NCBI GenBank assembly: GCA_002946415.1
Contig: NJPS01000054.1
Coordinates: 744,001 to 808,000 of the forward strand
Reading direction: 5' to 3'
Origin: Rutstroemia sp. NJR-2017a BVV2
Lineage: Eukaryota; Ascomycota; Leotiomycetes; Helotiales; Rutstroemiaceae
DNA length: 64,000 nucleotides
Position numbers and translations under genes: made by a program. Below are positions 11,427 to 22,808 of the stretch, piece by piece; within the stretch, counting starts at the first letter, position 1, and every line of letters begins with the position of its first letter. Under the pieces are notes generated by a model. That model did not search any database. It was not told the DNA's origin and was given only the letters and a program-made list of their open reading frames with translations.

Positions 11427-14400
11427 CTATAGACATTGCCACCGGCAATCTATTTGGCGGTCCTAGAAAAATCGTATTAGCTCGATGACGTCTTATCATA
11501 GTTTGAGAACGATATGATAAAAAGCAAATTCTTACCGGTATAACACTATACATTTCCAAAAATATATCCCTTCCTGCATCATCATGGGTATCCCAATCGC
11601 CCACCTGGCAATGTGGGAACTTTTTGGTGTCCCTATCTTTCGTCGACCACACAGTAGCTGCATCTGAAGAGATCTGCACGTCAAAGTCCATACCGAATGG
11701 TAATATAGCATCGCGCTTCTTCTCGGAAATTCGATTCCTCTTATTGCTTTGCGTGGATGCTTCGCCCTCCAGGAAATCAATATTGATATCGGATAGGAAC
11801 GGACCCTTTGGTATCGTCAACGTCGTTCCGTAATATGACCATTGGTCATGCTTATCTAGAGTGTGGACCAAGGCACCGCTGCCGTCATATGCATCAATTT
11901 TAGCAGCAAAAATTCCACGACCGCCTTTCTCTTCGCCGATGAATTCGTGGATGTGGACTTTACAGATACCTGTGGCGTAAGGAAGCGTGTGAGTCGTCAA
12001 GGTGGGTCCAAAGCATTCTGTTACGGGAAGGTTGGCGTACTCGGTCGTTTTTATTGAAGTGCAGAGCTGGACATCCCCTACGACATTGGTGGTTGTGAAG
12101 GGGAGAGAAGGTCCCGTGTCGCTTGTTGGTGTTGACGTGGGGGGAACCACTGTTTTCCATTCCGTGCCGGGTGATGTTTGGGGACATTCGGGTTCTCCAC
12201 TCACGGCGTTGGGTGATACTGTTATACCTCCGGAGCATGAACACCGGTCAAGGCTGGTGTCTCGAAAGTTGTCAGGCACGCAATAAGGGTCGCTCGGTGG
12301 CGTCGTAATTGTCGATTGTGCGGATGATTTGGTAACACTGGAGATATTAGATGAAGAAGTCCTGGCGGGTGTCGTTGAGTTTGAGTTAGATGTCACCCCT
12401 TGTGAACCTGTGGGAGAAGTTGAAGAAGGAAGATTCGAGGATATTCCGCTGGGTGTAGGTTTCTGACAAGCCTGTCGCATGATATTCAAGGGATTCTGCT
12501 GAGTGAAGGTAACTAGCTTGCTGACATCAAAGGTGAACGCGTTTGGAGTTGGGTATGCGCTCAAGAAAGCCGTAACACCACGACCAATGGAGTTAATCGT
12601 TGCCGTTTTCTTCCCATCTACACCAGTCGTCGAATCAACGCGAGCTGATGTTCCAAGTTGGCGGTCGTCATTAAGTATCTGTGAGATTTTGTTGTTTGTA
12701 TTTGTGCCTGCCGTTGTCAGGAGGTCCTTGATCCATGTTTCATAACTAGAAGCCCAGTCTCCTTGGATAACGGAAGGCTCGCTTGAGCCACAACTTGCTT
12801 TGTCAATAACTGCGTCAATTCCTAGCAATGCCGCATAGACACGGTCGTTTGTTTTCTGAAACAGTTGCGACACCAATGGGTCGTTGGTTAGCTTGAAAGC
12901 AAGAGCGAGGTGGTACAGATAGGCGAGACTTTTCTCACTACCAGATGGATTTTGATAGGCATTGGAGAATGCGTCTGCTTTAACTGCGTTGACCTGGACT
13001 TTTTTTTAGCACTGTTGGTTTTTATGAAAGGTGAATATACCTTCGCATCCATTCCGGCAAAATCAGGATTTGTGTTACTTGGCAATTGCCTCCAAATTGT
13101 TTGCAATCGAGTATCCCCAGGAACCTGCGGTGATCCTTGGTCACGAACATCAAAAAACTTCTTGAATTCGTCACAATTTTCCGCAGTAACACGGCTGGAG
13201 AAGTATTGCTTCAAGATTGATAGCTCATCTATTCTCGAGTTAGTTACTAGTAACTTCCTACTCTGAAGAGCCAAAAGCAAGTGATCAACATACAAACGTG
13301 ATCAACATTGACTGTGGGCTTTTCCCTCGACCAATCTCCTGTATTGTCATATTTGGAGTCATCTGAATCTGCAGGGTTTATTTTTTGGCTTGTAACATCT
13401 GCGTCACTGACCTTGTTGAGATCTAGGACAGGACAAGTGTTTGGATCTCTTGTTTCATCCTTCATTACCCACCACATTTGCGCACCACCACTTGCCTTTC
13501 CAATCAGTTTTTGGGGCGCTAAAATCTGAGTTTAGTAACCACGAATACAGAGATGAGATTGTAGTATGGTACTTACTCGGATAGTTTGGTATCTTCACAC
13601 TTTTGTCGAGTTTACAGCCATTGATATTGTCCAAAGGTTTACGGTCTCGTTTTAGAAGAGTAATCGGCCACAAGACACGGCCGGCTACGGATCTTGGAAC
13701 ATCTGAGCGCTTAGTCACGCCGCTGCTAGCATCATCGTCGTCGTTTCCACCCTGATCTTCAGGTACGTCTTCCCCATCGCCTTGGTAGCTGTAGCATGTG
13801 GAGCAGCTGGAAGTGCATGAGGGTGACGCCAGTGTCGTAGTACTGGTAGTGACTGTAGCACTGCAGCCCGAAATCGTGGAGCAGCTTGGTTCACCACAGC
13901 TAACGGTCTGAGCCCCTTTCGCATCAGTTGTTGGAGTACATGTCTGCACGCAGCCAGACACAGTTGTTCCAGTGCACGAGGAACTGCTCGTTGAACTCTT
14001 AGTTGATGTAGAGATGTCTGAGGAGCTGTCGTCAGTTGAACTTGTTTGTGGATCTTTTTGTCCTTCTGGTGGCCCGCCTGCCGTGGGACTCCCATCTGAC
14101 CCAATAAATAGCGGTGGAAAGCCAGGTGGGGGAGCTTGAAAATTTAGTATGTATTAATGATAAGAGTGTCACATCTCCACTTACGAATGATACCTCCGAC
14201 ATCCATGCCAACTCGAGGTAGCTTGATGATTCCAATACCCTTAGAAAGAAGCCAAATAGGCAATACCGTTTTGTGGCCATCTTTAGACGTCTGAGTAGCA
14301 CTATTTGTCGTCAGACCAGGAATTCCTGTCTGCATTGATATGAAGTCCCCAATTTGGGTAGATGTTTGAGGTCCTAGAGTAATCGTTCCCAAAGAGCCGG

Positions 14401-15178
14401 TGATCACAACATTTTGGGGAGGGCTTGGAAACGTCCCAGTAGATGTTGGAATAGATATGGTACTCGAAATTTGGATACTTGTGGGGGGCACGATCGTCGT
14501 TAAGCTAGAGTCAAGAGATGTTGATACATCTGAGCTGGTAGAGCTTGGAGATGTTGTAGGATTAGAACTGAGAGTTGGGGGAGGGATTGTCGTCGAGCTA
14601 GATCCAAAGGATATTGATGCCCTTGAGCCGGTGGAACTTGGATTAGAACCGGATTTTGAGGGAAGGATTATCGTTGAGTTGGAGTCCAGAGATGTTGGTG
14701 CCCTTGAACTTGTAGAGCTTGGAAGTATTGCTGAATTAGAACCCGAATTTGGGGGAGGGATTATCGTTGAGCTAGAGCCAAGAGATGCCGATGAACTTGA
14801 GCTTGTGGAGCTTGGATTAGAATCGGAATTCGAGGGAAGGATAGTTGTTGAGCTAGAACTAAAGGATACGGATGCCTTTGAGCCGGTGAAGCTTGGAAGC
14901 GGTGTCGGACTAAAAGCGGAGTTTTCTCCTCCTGAAAAGCTTGACAATATTGAGCCAACTGACGATAGAGAACTATAAATAGTCGAATTGAGCGCAACAG
15001 TTGAAACCTTCAAGCCTGAAGCTAAGACAGAAGTGGATGAAAACTTTGTACTGGATGGCATCAGCCTCGTAATGCTTGTGTAATTTGATGCTGATACTGA
15101 AAACGAGTTTGAGATAGCGAGAGAATCGGCAAGAAGAGTAAGAAAGACAATGCTTATGAACATCTTCATTGACGGCAT
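11427..15178 (-). CDS. large secreted Ser/Thr-rich protein with chitinase-like tail, six exons
   Basis: Function unknown. Exons from the 5' end are 14185-15178, 13577-14134, 13294-13518, 13041-13228, 11536-12993 and 11427-11462, giving 1152 aa with consistent phases. Residues 1-21 form a signal peptide (MFISIVFLTLLADSLA). Residues about 30-280 are Ser/Thr-rich with repeated SSSTSS and SNSTI-type blocks, so probably heavily O-glycosylated. A proline stretch (IIPPPPGFPPLF) and a Cys-rich Thr-rich module (SGC, SCSTCYSY) follow. A middle domain carries MWWVMKD and VNVDHVYELSILKQYF. A second Ser/Thr linker precedes a C-terminal domain with CKVHIHEF and CQVGDWD, ending DRQIDCRWQCL. From memory of the family, the middle and C-terminal parts resemble the non-catalytic tail of subgroup C fungal GH18 chitinases. 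No GH18 catalytic DxxDxDxE motif or LysM was found. It probably acts at the cell surface. Confidence 0.75.
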
Positions 15179-15244
15179 ATTTGCAGACGTTCGATGGACG
15201 AGAAAGGAGGCCTGACGAGGAATGAAGACGTTACTGCCCCTACC

Positions 15245-15252
15245 TATTTATA
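15245..15252 (-). promoter_or_regulatory. TATA box of the large secreted protein gene
   Basis: TATAAATA on the minus strand, 67-74 bases upstream of the ATG, in an otherwise mixed-composition region. Spacing suits a short leader. Confidence 0.5.
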
Positions 15253-16180
15253 CATGAAAGAACTACCACCAAGCACATAGTATACTCATTCTTGCCACGT
15301 AAAATCCTACAAACACATCATAATAACCAACGGTTATACTACCGTTATAGAAATGACTTACGACGCCGTAGCTGAACGACTACATAGGAGGCCAAATGTC
15401 ACTTAATACGAGACTGAGCTCCTTCAAATCTGGCGACCTCTATCAATGATATCATCAACGGCACGAAGGCGAAGAAGAATCTGCGTCTATGATTTCGCGA
15501 TTTAAGAATACGGTAGCAGGACAAAACACTCGCGGGTTTGTATTGGTCAACACTTGTTGACAGGAATCGAAGGAACTCGATAAAACGCGGCCAAATGTTG
15601 GTGGAGGGTCAAGTGGTCTTGAAAGAACTCGGATTATTTCTAAGAGCAAAATCGACAGGTCCTAATGTACCTTGCCATGCCAAGATGTCTCATGTGGCAT
15701 GTCTTGAATCGAAGATTTGGGGGCAAGGAATTTTTGTCTTAGTCCTCTGATTCCTCTGTTTTCCTCCATCGAGCAAGATACTTTTTATATCGATAACATA
15801 ATATGATTGATGATGCGTTACTGAGACGACCGTACGGAAGACATTCACTTGCGAATGCCCTTTCTGTCCGCTGACTCATTTATGAATTTACAGAAGTGCT
15901 CCAACTGCATATGCTGCGCCATCTAAGCGGACCGATAAACGGTCTATAAAAAGTCCTTAAGACCTTCTAGTTAGCAGACAAATCATCACTTCTTTAACAT
16001 CTTACTTCTTACATATACCGTGACTCGGTGAAGTCTAGCTCTGATTGTAATTGGCTGCTTTACGCGACCGGCGGTTACTGTATATAGTCAATTCCCGCCA
16101 TCCACCACCTCCTTACCCTGGACCATTTTTACATCCCTAATACAACAATCATATTTCTCAATTCCAGAAAACAGGTGCCA
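15253..16180. promoter_or_regulatory. divergent region between secreted protein and F-box genes
   Basis: No gene seen. A TATAAAAA box on the + strand at 15945-15952 is a candidate promoter element for the F-box gene, about 230 bases before its ATG. Short open frames in 15455-15750 lack motifs. Confidence 0.4.
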
Positions 16181-17545
16181 ATGATTTGCTGCGTTGCCTG
16201 TGGTTTGGATATTGACGGGGTGTACTACCCCGAGGAACACGACCTTGATGATGATGACATCGCAGAATTGTATGACAAAGAAAAGTTACCAGAAGCGCTG
16301 CTTGAGGTCTGTTTATTAGTCGTGCTGCTAGCACTATTCTAGAACGCAGCACGCTACTCCTCCCATCAGCAGTTAGACTGACATAAAGTGCAGTGGACGG
16401 GAAGCGGCTTTTGTGTCATCAATGAGCAATCTTTCCAGTTAGTGTGGTCCATTCTGACTGACGTGACGTCTAGAGAACTATTTACTGATACAAGACTTAG
16501 AAATGAAGGTGTGGAAGAATTGGAGTATGTGAGACAGAGCTTCTTCAGAACTCTCGACGACGTACTCATCATGATCAAAAAAGCAAACCCAGGGTTCTCG
16601 AGTGACAATTATCTTCCGGATATCACTGAGCCGGATAGCTTCTTCCCAGTTCACCTAAAGTGCCTCACTTTGATCGAACATGTAGTCACTCACAAATTAT
16701 TCTCCAACTCAATTAGGCCGATGTCTGGTCTAGCAGCTATTGAGCACTTTTACCGGCTTCTGGACCACGTACGGCCTAATATGCAAGAGGACGACACCGC
16801 ACTAGTGGGCAAAGGTGTGGAGTGGGAGAATGGCTACTATGGTGCCCGCCGATTCTGGTGGGACGAAAATGCTTGGATTATGGACCGCGGCTGGGAGTTT
16901 CTCTGCGCAGACCCTTTCAATATTCCGACGCTTACAGAGTACCTTCTCTCCAATCTTCAGCGGATTCCTAACCAGGGGCAGTCCCGGAAAACCCTAGCCG
17001 CACACGAGCATGAGATGCTGAACGAGGAGTCTCGACCAGCAATAGACTCTCTTCCAACCGAATTGGTCGACGAAATAATCTCATATCTTCCGGTCTCATC
17101 AATTATCAACCTTCATCGCACAAATCGGAAACTTTTCAACCGGACTCCTTTTCACCAAACTTTCTGGAGGAACCAACTTTTATCTGGTAAACTCGTTCCC
17201 TTCCTGTGGGATATTGACGCAGCGCTTTGTATCCAGAAAGATAACGAGCCTACTGGAAACACCTGTTACGATTGGAGAACACTTGCTCTCACCTTGCGGG
17301 AGGAGCCATTCGTTGAGTTGGAATTAAAGCATATATTGACACAGACTCCGGCAGATGCTTATAATCGGCGGGACCTGGATACTTACAGAGACCTGAGCAA
17401 AAATGCAACCTCTAAGTTGAAAGGTTCACCACCGCTGGGGTTAATCAATCGAATTAGGATTATGAAAATCATAGAGGAAGCAATACAGCTTGCAGAGGAC
17501 GAGATTAAGCATGTGTCACGACCATGGCGCCGGAAGAATATGTGA
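16181..17545 (+). CDS. F-box protein, two exons
   Basis: Probable substrate receptor of an SCF ubiquitin ligase. Exons 16181-16306 and 16394-17545 give 425 aa; the intron runs from GTCTGT to GTGCAG at phase 0. The F-box lies at about residues 255-300 (IDSLPTELVDEIISYLP, then a conserved L-x-x-T-N-R segment and a Trp). It is central rather than N-terminal. The N-terminus has a CCVACG pair of cysteines and an acidic DDDD stretch. The region before the F-box contains WWDENAWIMDRGWEFLCADP, a Trp-rich block seen in many uncharacterised ascomycete F-box proteins. No LRR or WD repeat follows, so the substrate is unknown. The start is the first ATG with an in-frame route to the donor; a GCCA-ATG context supports it. 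Confidence 0.82.
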
Positions 17546-17628
17546 AAATGGATATCAATTGTACATATTCAAACTTTTAGTTTCTCTGAGGTTCCAGAAG
17601 AACGCAAATCTACGTTTAATTTGCTATG

Positions 17629-18426
17629 CTACACAAGACTATCGAAGAGATCATCGAATGCATCCCCACCCTTCTTTTTTCTCTTTTTCTTGGCTGGCTT
17701 CACTTGCGTTGAATCAGGATATTTCGCATCATTGCACTCCAGCAATTGATCCACTTCTTTCCTTTTCTTTGGTTTAGACGTCTTAAATTCCGTACGGTCG
17801 TCGTCTTGTACCTTCCGCTTGTGAATACTCTCGTCAATCTCTCCTCGTGGCTGATCTCTCACGATCTTCTCTCCTAAGTCTTCCGCAACATCAACCACTT
17901 TCGTTTCTTTCTCCACGTCTCCCACTGCTTTCTCCTCCACTTCCTCCTCAGTTGTAACTTTCAGTCCAACTAGGATCCGATGAAATCGCGCCAAACACCC
18001 CATTAACATTAGTCCTAGAGTAGCATACTGGTTATCCGCTACTAGCTGACTGAAAGCCCTGTATTTATCGTTAGCACTCATCCCTATATCATTTCCTCCC
18101 AGCAGAATAATATAACCAACTCACAAATAACACCCAGACACCACTCTCGCCAACATAAACCTCACCGCGGCCTGTATATCCTCTTCTCTTTTCCTCTCCC
18201 TCTCTCTGGTTTTCCCCTTCACCTTCCCACGTGATTGCGACTCGAGAATATGTTCAGGAACAAGCGCCAATAGACGCGATACCTGCCGTCTGAGGATACC
18301 GAACGATATGTACCATTTTGCGAGGCGGTGCTGGTTTTTGTTGCGGTGGTGAGTGAGGTGGAGGATTTGGGACAGGGAATGGAGGGAGGTGTGGGTCGGG
18401 TTAGGGAAGGGAAGGGAGGTTGTCAT
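17629..18426 (-). CDS. RMP1: RNase MRP protein subunit Rmp1, two exons
   Basis: Protein unique to RNase MRP, which cleaves precursor rRNA in the nucleolus. Exons 18125-18426 and 17629-18058 give 243 aa. The intron (GTGAGT to AATACAG, phase 2) joins VSGCYL to AFSQLVADNQYATLGLML. Diagnostic features are the N-terminal HHRNKNQHRLAKWY followed by LRRQV, and the C-terminal helix block just quoted, which match the Rmp1 domain. The C-terminal third is an acidic then lysine-rich tail (KKKRKKKGG), ending DDLFDSLV, probably a nucleolar signal. The insert ahead of the splice site is rich in Arg/Glu/Lys. The gene is divergent from COG1 with 389 bases between the starts. Confidence 0.85.
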
Positions 18427-18815
18427 GGCATGAGATGAGATGGAAATATGAAAATCGATACTATAGATCGGTTCTACTGAATATAGAATCCAAGAGTTCG
18501 AGAGCGCAAAAATGCAAAATGCGAAGTGATGTCAAGGAAATGGAGCAAAAAGCAAAGATTTAATCGATGCGCAAGCTCAGCCTTACCCGCGAGGCTAATG
18601 CACAGACCATCATGCATGTCGAGTCGACAGATGTACTAAAGTTGAACCGCAGCCTTACAACGGCCTTAACCCAGAAATATTACTATCTTCATGAACAGAA
18701 CACGAGCACCAATACCAAAATTAGCGCCAATGGACCTCTATAAACCTCACACATCTAACAAATAATTCCCTCCAGAACCCACACCAATTTACCACCCACA
18801 AACACATAATACAAT
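18427..18815. promoter_or_regulatory. divergent upstream region between RMP1 and COG1
   Basis: Spacer of 389 bases serving both genes. It is AT-rich at 18460-18560 with no clear TATA box. A CA/CT-rich leader precedes the COG1 ATG. Confidence 0.4.
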
Positions 18816-21194
18816 ATGACAACCCTCGACCCATCCCTCATCCTCACTTCCGCCCAAGCATTCGTTCATCCGCTCCCACAAGTCCGCCAATTTCACCAAA
18901 CCCTCACTGCAGATCTCGATGTTAAGAATTCCCGCTTACGCGAACTGGTTGGTGGCAGCTATAGAGAGCTGCTTGGGACGGCGGAACAGATACTGAGGAT
19001 GCGGAGGGAAATTGCTGGGGTAGAAGAGAAGCTGGGAAAGGTGGGGATGGGGTGTGGGAGGGGCGTCGTGGAGGGGATGGTAGAGGGACTGGGGAAGTTG
19101 CAGAGAGAAGGGGGTAAGGGGAAGAGGGGAGAGGAACTAAGTGGGGCGGCAAGGAGGAAGGGATTGGAGGGGTGTGCAGGGGTTGTGGGGAGGGTGCTGA
19201 GGGGATTGGGGAAAGGAGAAGGTAGGGGGAAGAGATTGGTTATTGCGGCGAAGGTATTGGTTTTGGGGAGGCTATTGGCGAAGAGTTTGGAGGGGACGAG
19301 GGAGGAAGAAGAAGGATTTGTGGAGGAGGAGAGGAAGAAATTGGGGGTTCTAAGAAGGAGGTTGTTGAGAGCAGTGGAAAAGACATTGCTTATGACGAGA
19401 GGCGTAAACGATAGAGAGGACCTTGTGCAGGCTCTTTGTGCGTATAGCCTTGCGACAAGCTCGGGCGCTAGAGAAGTGCTGAAACATTTCTTGCGTGTAA
19501 GAGGGGAAGCGATAACCCTGGCTTTTGAGGAGGAAGAGGGACAGAAAGATAGAGAGGGCATTTTAAAAGCCCTGGGTTTATATACCAGGTCATTGTTGGA
19601 TGTGCAGGCGTTGGTGCCGAGGAGATTGAGTGAGGCGCTGGCGGGGTTGAAGACGAAACCTTTGTTGAGGGATGAGACAATTAGGGCGCAGGAGGGATTG
19701 AGGTTGGATGCTTTGGAGAAATGGTTTGGGGATGCGATTCTGCACTTTACTCCATATGTTAGACATGATGATCTGGAAGGGCCGCAGGCAGTTGAGACTC
19801 TGCACAGCTGGGCAAAGAAAGCTTCAGAGGTATTACTAGAAGGGTTCACGAAGACACTACAAGGAGGCGTCGACTTCAAGATAGTCGTTGAATTACGCAC
19901 GAAGATTCTGGAGGTGTGGATCAAAGATGGCGGAAAGGCCAAGGGATTTGACCCTTCGATTCTGCTAGATGGTTTGCGCGGGGTGGTCAACAAGCGTCTA
20001 GTGGAGCTACTGGAAGCGAGAGTGAGCAAGCTTCATCTGGTTGGTACAGAAATGGAATCAACAATGGGCACATGGGAAAGTGGGACTATGGATGGTCATG
20101 CAAGCTTATGGGAAGATGACATGTTAGAAATGGAGATCGGGAACGGAGCGACTCTTTTCAAACAAGGCATACTCGTCCGCACATTCGGACGAAACGATGC
20201 TGTCTCAAGAGTTGTCAACAGTTTCCACACTTGGCGACACCTAATAGACGAGATCAGTACCGTCATCGAACAGCTTAAAAAGCAGAGATGGGACGATGAT
20301 CTCGAGGATATTGAAGATGATGAAAGTCTCGAAACTCGAAACACCCTTCTCAGCAAGGAGGACCCTCAGATGTTGCAAGCTCACCTAGATTCGAGCTTAG
20401 AAAAGGCCTTTTCAGATCTTCACACCAAAATCACTGCACTGGTCGAACAATACAAAGATAGTCAGCATAGCGGGAAAATATCCGTCTATATCTTACGAAT
20501 TCTCCGCGACATCCGCACGAAACTACCCTCAAATCCATCAATACAAAAGTTTGGCCTTTCTATCGTGCCGTTACTGCACCAAAAGCTTGCAAGCACTATT
20601 TCAGAAACGCATGTCAACACATTTGCGAGATCCTTCAGGAAGAAGAGAGTTCCAGGGAGAGTTCTATGGGAGGGGGATCCGGAATTACCGGTTCAGCCTT
20701 CTCCGGCTACGTTCAAGTTTCTTCGCGCCTTGTCGTTGGAGATGGCTGAGGCGGGAGCTGATCTTTGGAGCCCTGTAGCTGTTAAGACTTTGAAGGCGGT
20801 CTTAGGTGAAAGGGTTGGTGTGCTTTGGAGTGAGGCTTTGAATGAGAAAAGTGATGCCAAGAGTCCGGAATCAGCGGCGGATAAAAATGCAGGTGATGAG
20901 TCAAAAGAAGATGCGCCCAACACAGATGGTGAAAACAGCCCGGCTTCAGCTTCGACTTCTGCGAATAAAGAATTAGACGAACAGACGCGAAAGGATATCT
21001 TGATCCAGGCTTTCTTCGATATAACATTCCTGCAACAAGCATTGAAATATAGAGAGGCGGATGATGCGATGAAAACACTGTGTGCTGAGGTAGAGGAGCG
21101 GTTGAAGTTGGAGGCGTCGCCGAGGAAGAGGATTGTTAATGGAGCGGGGGAATACTGGAAGAGGACGAGTCTGTTGTTTGGACTTTTGGGGTAG
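18816..21194 (+). CDS. COG1: conserved oligomeric Golgi complex subunit 1 (COG1)
   Basis: Lobe A subunit of the COG tether for retrograde intra-Golgi vesicles. A single 792-residue open frame with no intron. The N-terminal Vps51/COG1 helix region matches the family (LTSAQAFVHPLPQVRQFH, then LRELVGGSYRELLGTAEQILRM). The rest is helical with charged coiled segments. An acidic run (DDLEDIEDDES) sits near residue 500 and a low-complexity acidic/Ser insert near 690-720. The tail ends RTSLLFGLLG, a typical end. Base use changes sharply at about 18960: the first 48 codons favour C-ending codons, then codons rich in G and A (GAG, AGG, GGG) dominate for some 150 codons. This also creates a long antisense open frame that I do not call. 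The start is the first ATG. Confidence 0.9.
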   Translation: MTTLDPSLILTSAQAFVHPLPQVRQFHQTLTADLDVKNSRLRELVGGSYRELLGTAEQILRMRREIAGVEEKLGKVGMGCGRGVVEGMVEGLGKLQREGGKGKRGEELSGAARRKGLEGCAGVVGRVLRGLGKGEGRGKRLVIAAKVLVLGRLLAKSLEGTREEEEGFVEEERKKLGVLRRRLLRAVEKTLLMTRGVNDREDLVQALCAYSLATSSGAREVLKHFLRVRGEAITLAFEEEEGQKDREGILKALGLYTRSLLDVQALVPRRLSEALAGLKTKPLLRDETIRAQEGLRLDALEKWFGDAILHFTPYVRHDDLEGPQAVETLHSWAKKASEVLLEGFTKTLQGGVDFKIVVELRTKILEVWIKDGGKAKGFDPSILLDGLRGVVNKRLVELLEARVSKLHLVGTEMESTMGTWESGTMDGHASLWEDDMLEMEIGNGATLFKQGILVRTFGRNDAVSRVVNSFHTWRHLIDEISTVIEQLKKQRWDDDLEDIEDDESLETRNTLLSKEDPQMLQAHLDSSLEKAFSDLHTKITALVEQYKDSQHSGKISVYILRILRDIRTKLPSNPSIQKFGLSIVPLLHQKLASTISETHVNTFARSFRKKRVPGRVLWEGDPELPVQPSPATFKFLRALSLEMAEAGADLWSPVAVKTLKAVLGERVGVLWSEALNEKSDAKSPESAADKNAGDESKEDAPNTDGENSPASASTSANKELDEQTRKDILIQAFFDITFLQQALKYREADDAMKTLCAEVEERLKLEASPRKRIVNGAGEYWKRTSLLFGLLG

Positions 21195-21514
21195 GAAGAA
21201 GGACGAAAAAATATATATTTATTTGCAGTTGAAATTTTAATGAGGTCCCCTGAACGCTGGGGTCGAGCGAGGTAAATCGAAAACTCCTTTGGCATTTTCC
21301 CGCTTCTCTAGTAAATTTTGAACCCCTCGTACACAATCGCAATCAAGAGCGCAAGACGAACGATTACATTACGTATATTGGTACTGTATTATAACCATCA
21401 TCGCACATTAAATATTCTTTTCACCCTATCGTGACGTTCTTCATCATAAATACATAGACTCTGTTCCAACCCACCTATCCACTTCATCACAGCATAGACA
21501 TTCATCCCGTCCAA
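21195..21514. other. convergent spacer between COG1 and GPI-protein gene
   Basis: Convergent 3' ends. AT-rich sequence directly after the COG1 stop (AAATATATATTTATTTG) probably carries its polyadenylation signal. Nothing else seen. Confidence 0.4.
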
Positions 21515-22285
21515 TTACAACGCAGCCATCACCATTCCGCCAACAGCCATGCCCAGAACTCCCCTCATAACACCTGTGGGTGCCGCTCCGCCGCTAGAAG
21601 TAGACGAGCTTGCACTCCCAGTCCCAGTGGCTGCCGTAGCTGACGTCCTACTAGCCGTCTGCCCCGCACTCGTGGTCTTCACTGCGGTCGTGCCACTAAC
21701 CGTCGACGATCCCGTCGAAATAGTCCCCGAGGTCGTGGCTGCCCCCGCAGTCCCCGTAACCACTCCCGGTCCCTGGCTCCCACTTCCAGTATATGTATAA
21801 TACAAGCTGACGGCCGTTTGGCTCGGATATTTATCGGTGCCTGTTCCTCCCACGGCAACATCCTCTCCGCCCGCGCTGCTAAATAACGCGGCGAAACTGG
21901 CAGTGGGCGTACCAGTGCAGAGCTTGTTGCTCACAGTTGAGATAATCGATTGATAGGCAGAGACTTCGGCGTCAGAGCGCCCACCGTGCACGTAGTCGCA
22001 GTTGAGACAGCCGAGCCAGTCGGAGAAGAAGGAGCCGCTGCACATGCATTGCGCAGAGGAGAGGAGGTCGGATGAGCTGTTGCCGTTGGGGGTGCAGAGG
22101 GTTTGGATCGTGGTTATGGAGATGCAGGGAGGGATCGTGCTGCTGTCTGTGACGTTGGGGGAGCAGACGCTATCAAGGTACGCGAGCTCGGAGTTGGCGG
22201 AGGACGATTGTCGAGCAAGGAGAGACGCGCTGGTGAGAAGCAGAGGGGAGAGGAGGGCGAGCAGGGTGGGGGTGCTGAGATGCAT
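21515..22285 (-). CDS. GPI-anchored, eight-cysteine cell-wall protein
   Basis: Single exon, 256 aa. Starting at the inner ATG gives a clean signal peptide (MHLSTPTLLALLSPLLLTSASL) with a likely Kex-type LARQ cleavage nearby, so I chose 22285; an ATG 34 codons upstream would put charged residues ahead of it. The mature domain to about residue 140 has eight cysteines, including CMC and a GCLNC pair. N-glycosylation sequons occur in it. A Thr/Ser/Gly stalk follows. The C-terminus has a Ser-Gly-Gly region then a hydrophobic tail ending MAVGGMVMAAL, which fits a GPI-anchor signal. The cysteine pattern is not CFEM. Similar proteins are widespread and unnamed in filamentous ascomycetes; the role is unknown, and location at the wall or plasma membrane is inferred. 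Confidence 0.82.
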   Translation of the reverse strand: MHLSTPTLLALLSPLLLTSASLLARQSSSANSELAYLDSVCSPNVTDSSTIPPCISITTIQTLCTPNGNSSSDLLSSAQCMCSGSFFSDWLGCLNCDYVHGGRSDAEVSAYQSIISTVSNKLCTGTPTASFAALFSSAGGEDVAVGGTGTDKYPSQTAVSLYYTYTGSGSQGPGVVTGTAGAATTSGTISTGSSTVSGTTAVKTTSAGQTASRTSATAATGTGSASSSTSSGGAAPTGVMRGVLGMAVGGMVMAAL

Positions 22286-22508
22286 TGTGAAAGAGAGGTG
22301 TGTGCGCTTTCGTTTTGCGAAAATGACAGTACGTGTAGGACGAACGAGAAGAAAAAAAGAAGTAAGAGCAAAATAAACAAACCTCAACAGCGCGCCTACC
22401 TCAATTAAAATATCTACCTACATACCTACCTTGCAGGAAGTAACAGTATATACCACCAATACCTTCCCCAACATCTCAAATTGCAAGATGCATTCACGCA
22501 CAGTTTAC

Positions 22509-22808
22509 CTATTCTGGTGTTGGACCAGGCAACGACAGCGTGCGAATAGCCTGAATGAGAGGTAATTCCAATGTGCCTGTGCTGTGCCGCATCGCGACGC
22601 CGGCGCGTTTTCCAAAAGCGAGGTAGATTGTGATGAAAGGATCGTGTATCAATAGTCTCATTGTGTTAAATTGTGGATTTGGCTCGCTTTGAGGTTCGGC
22701 CGGTGCCAAGATTCTTGGAAAGTCTTGGGGCGCGAGGGTAGAAAGCTTGACTGGACGTCTTTTCCTCAAGAGCCATTTGTTTATCGCACTACGAAAGTAA
22801 AGCGACAT
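22509..22808 (-). CDS. possible small protein of unknown function
   Basis: Open frame of 99 codons with an ATG start and a balanced composition (NKWLLRKRRPVKLSTL near the start, HDPFITIYLAFGKR in the middle). No family was recognised and no intron is needed. It lies upstream of the GPI-protein gene on the same strand, so it could also be chance or part of an untranslated region. Included because its codon use looks more gene-like than its neighbours. Confidence 0.3.
   Translation of the reverse strand: MSLYFRSAINKWLLRKRRPVKLSTLAPQDFPRILAPAEPQSEPNPQFNTMRLLIHDPFITIYLAFGKRAGVAMRHSTGTLELPLIQAIRTLSLPGPTPE

Noticed and set aside
16366..16608. Minus-strand frame over the F-box gene
   Set aside because: Overlaps a well-supported exon and has no motif.
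18959..20029. 356-codon open frame antisense to COG1
   Set aside because: Ser/Pro-rich shadow caused by the purine-rich codons of COG1; no motif.
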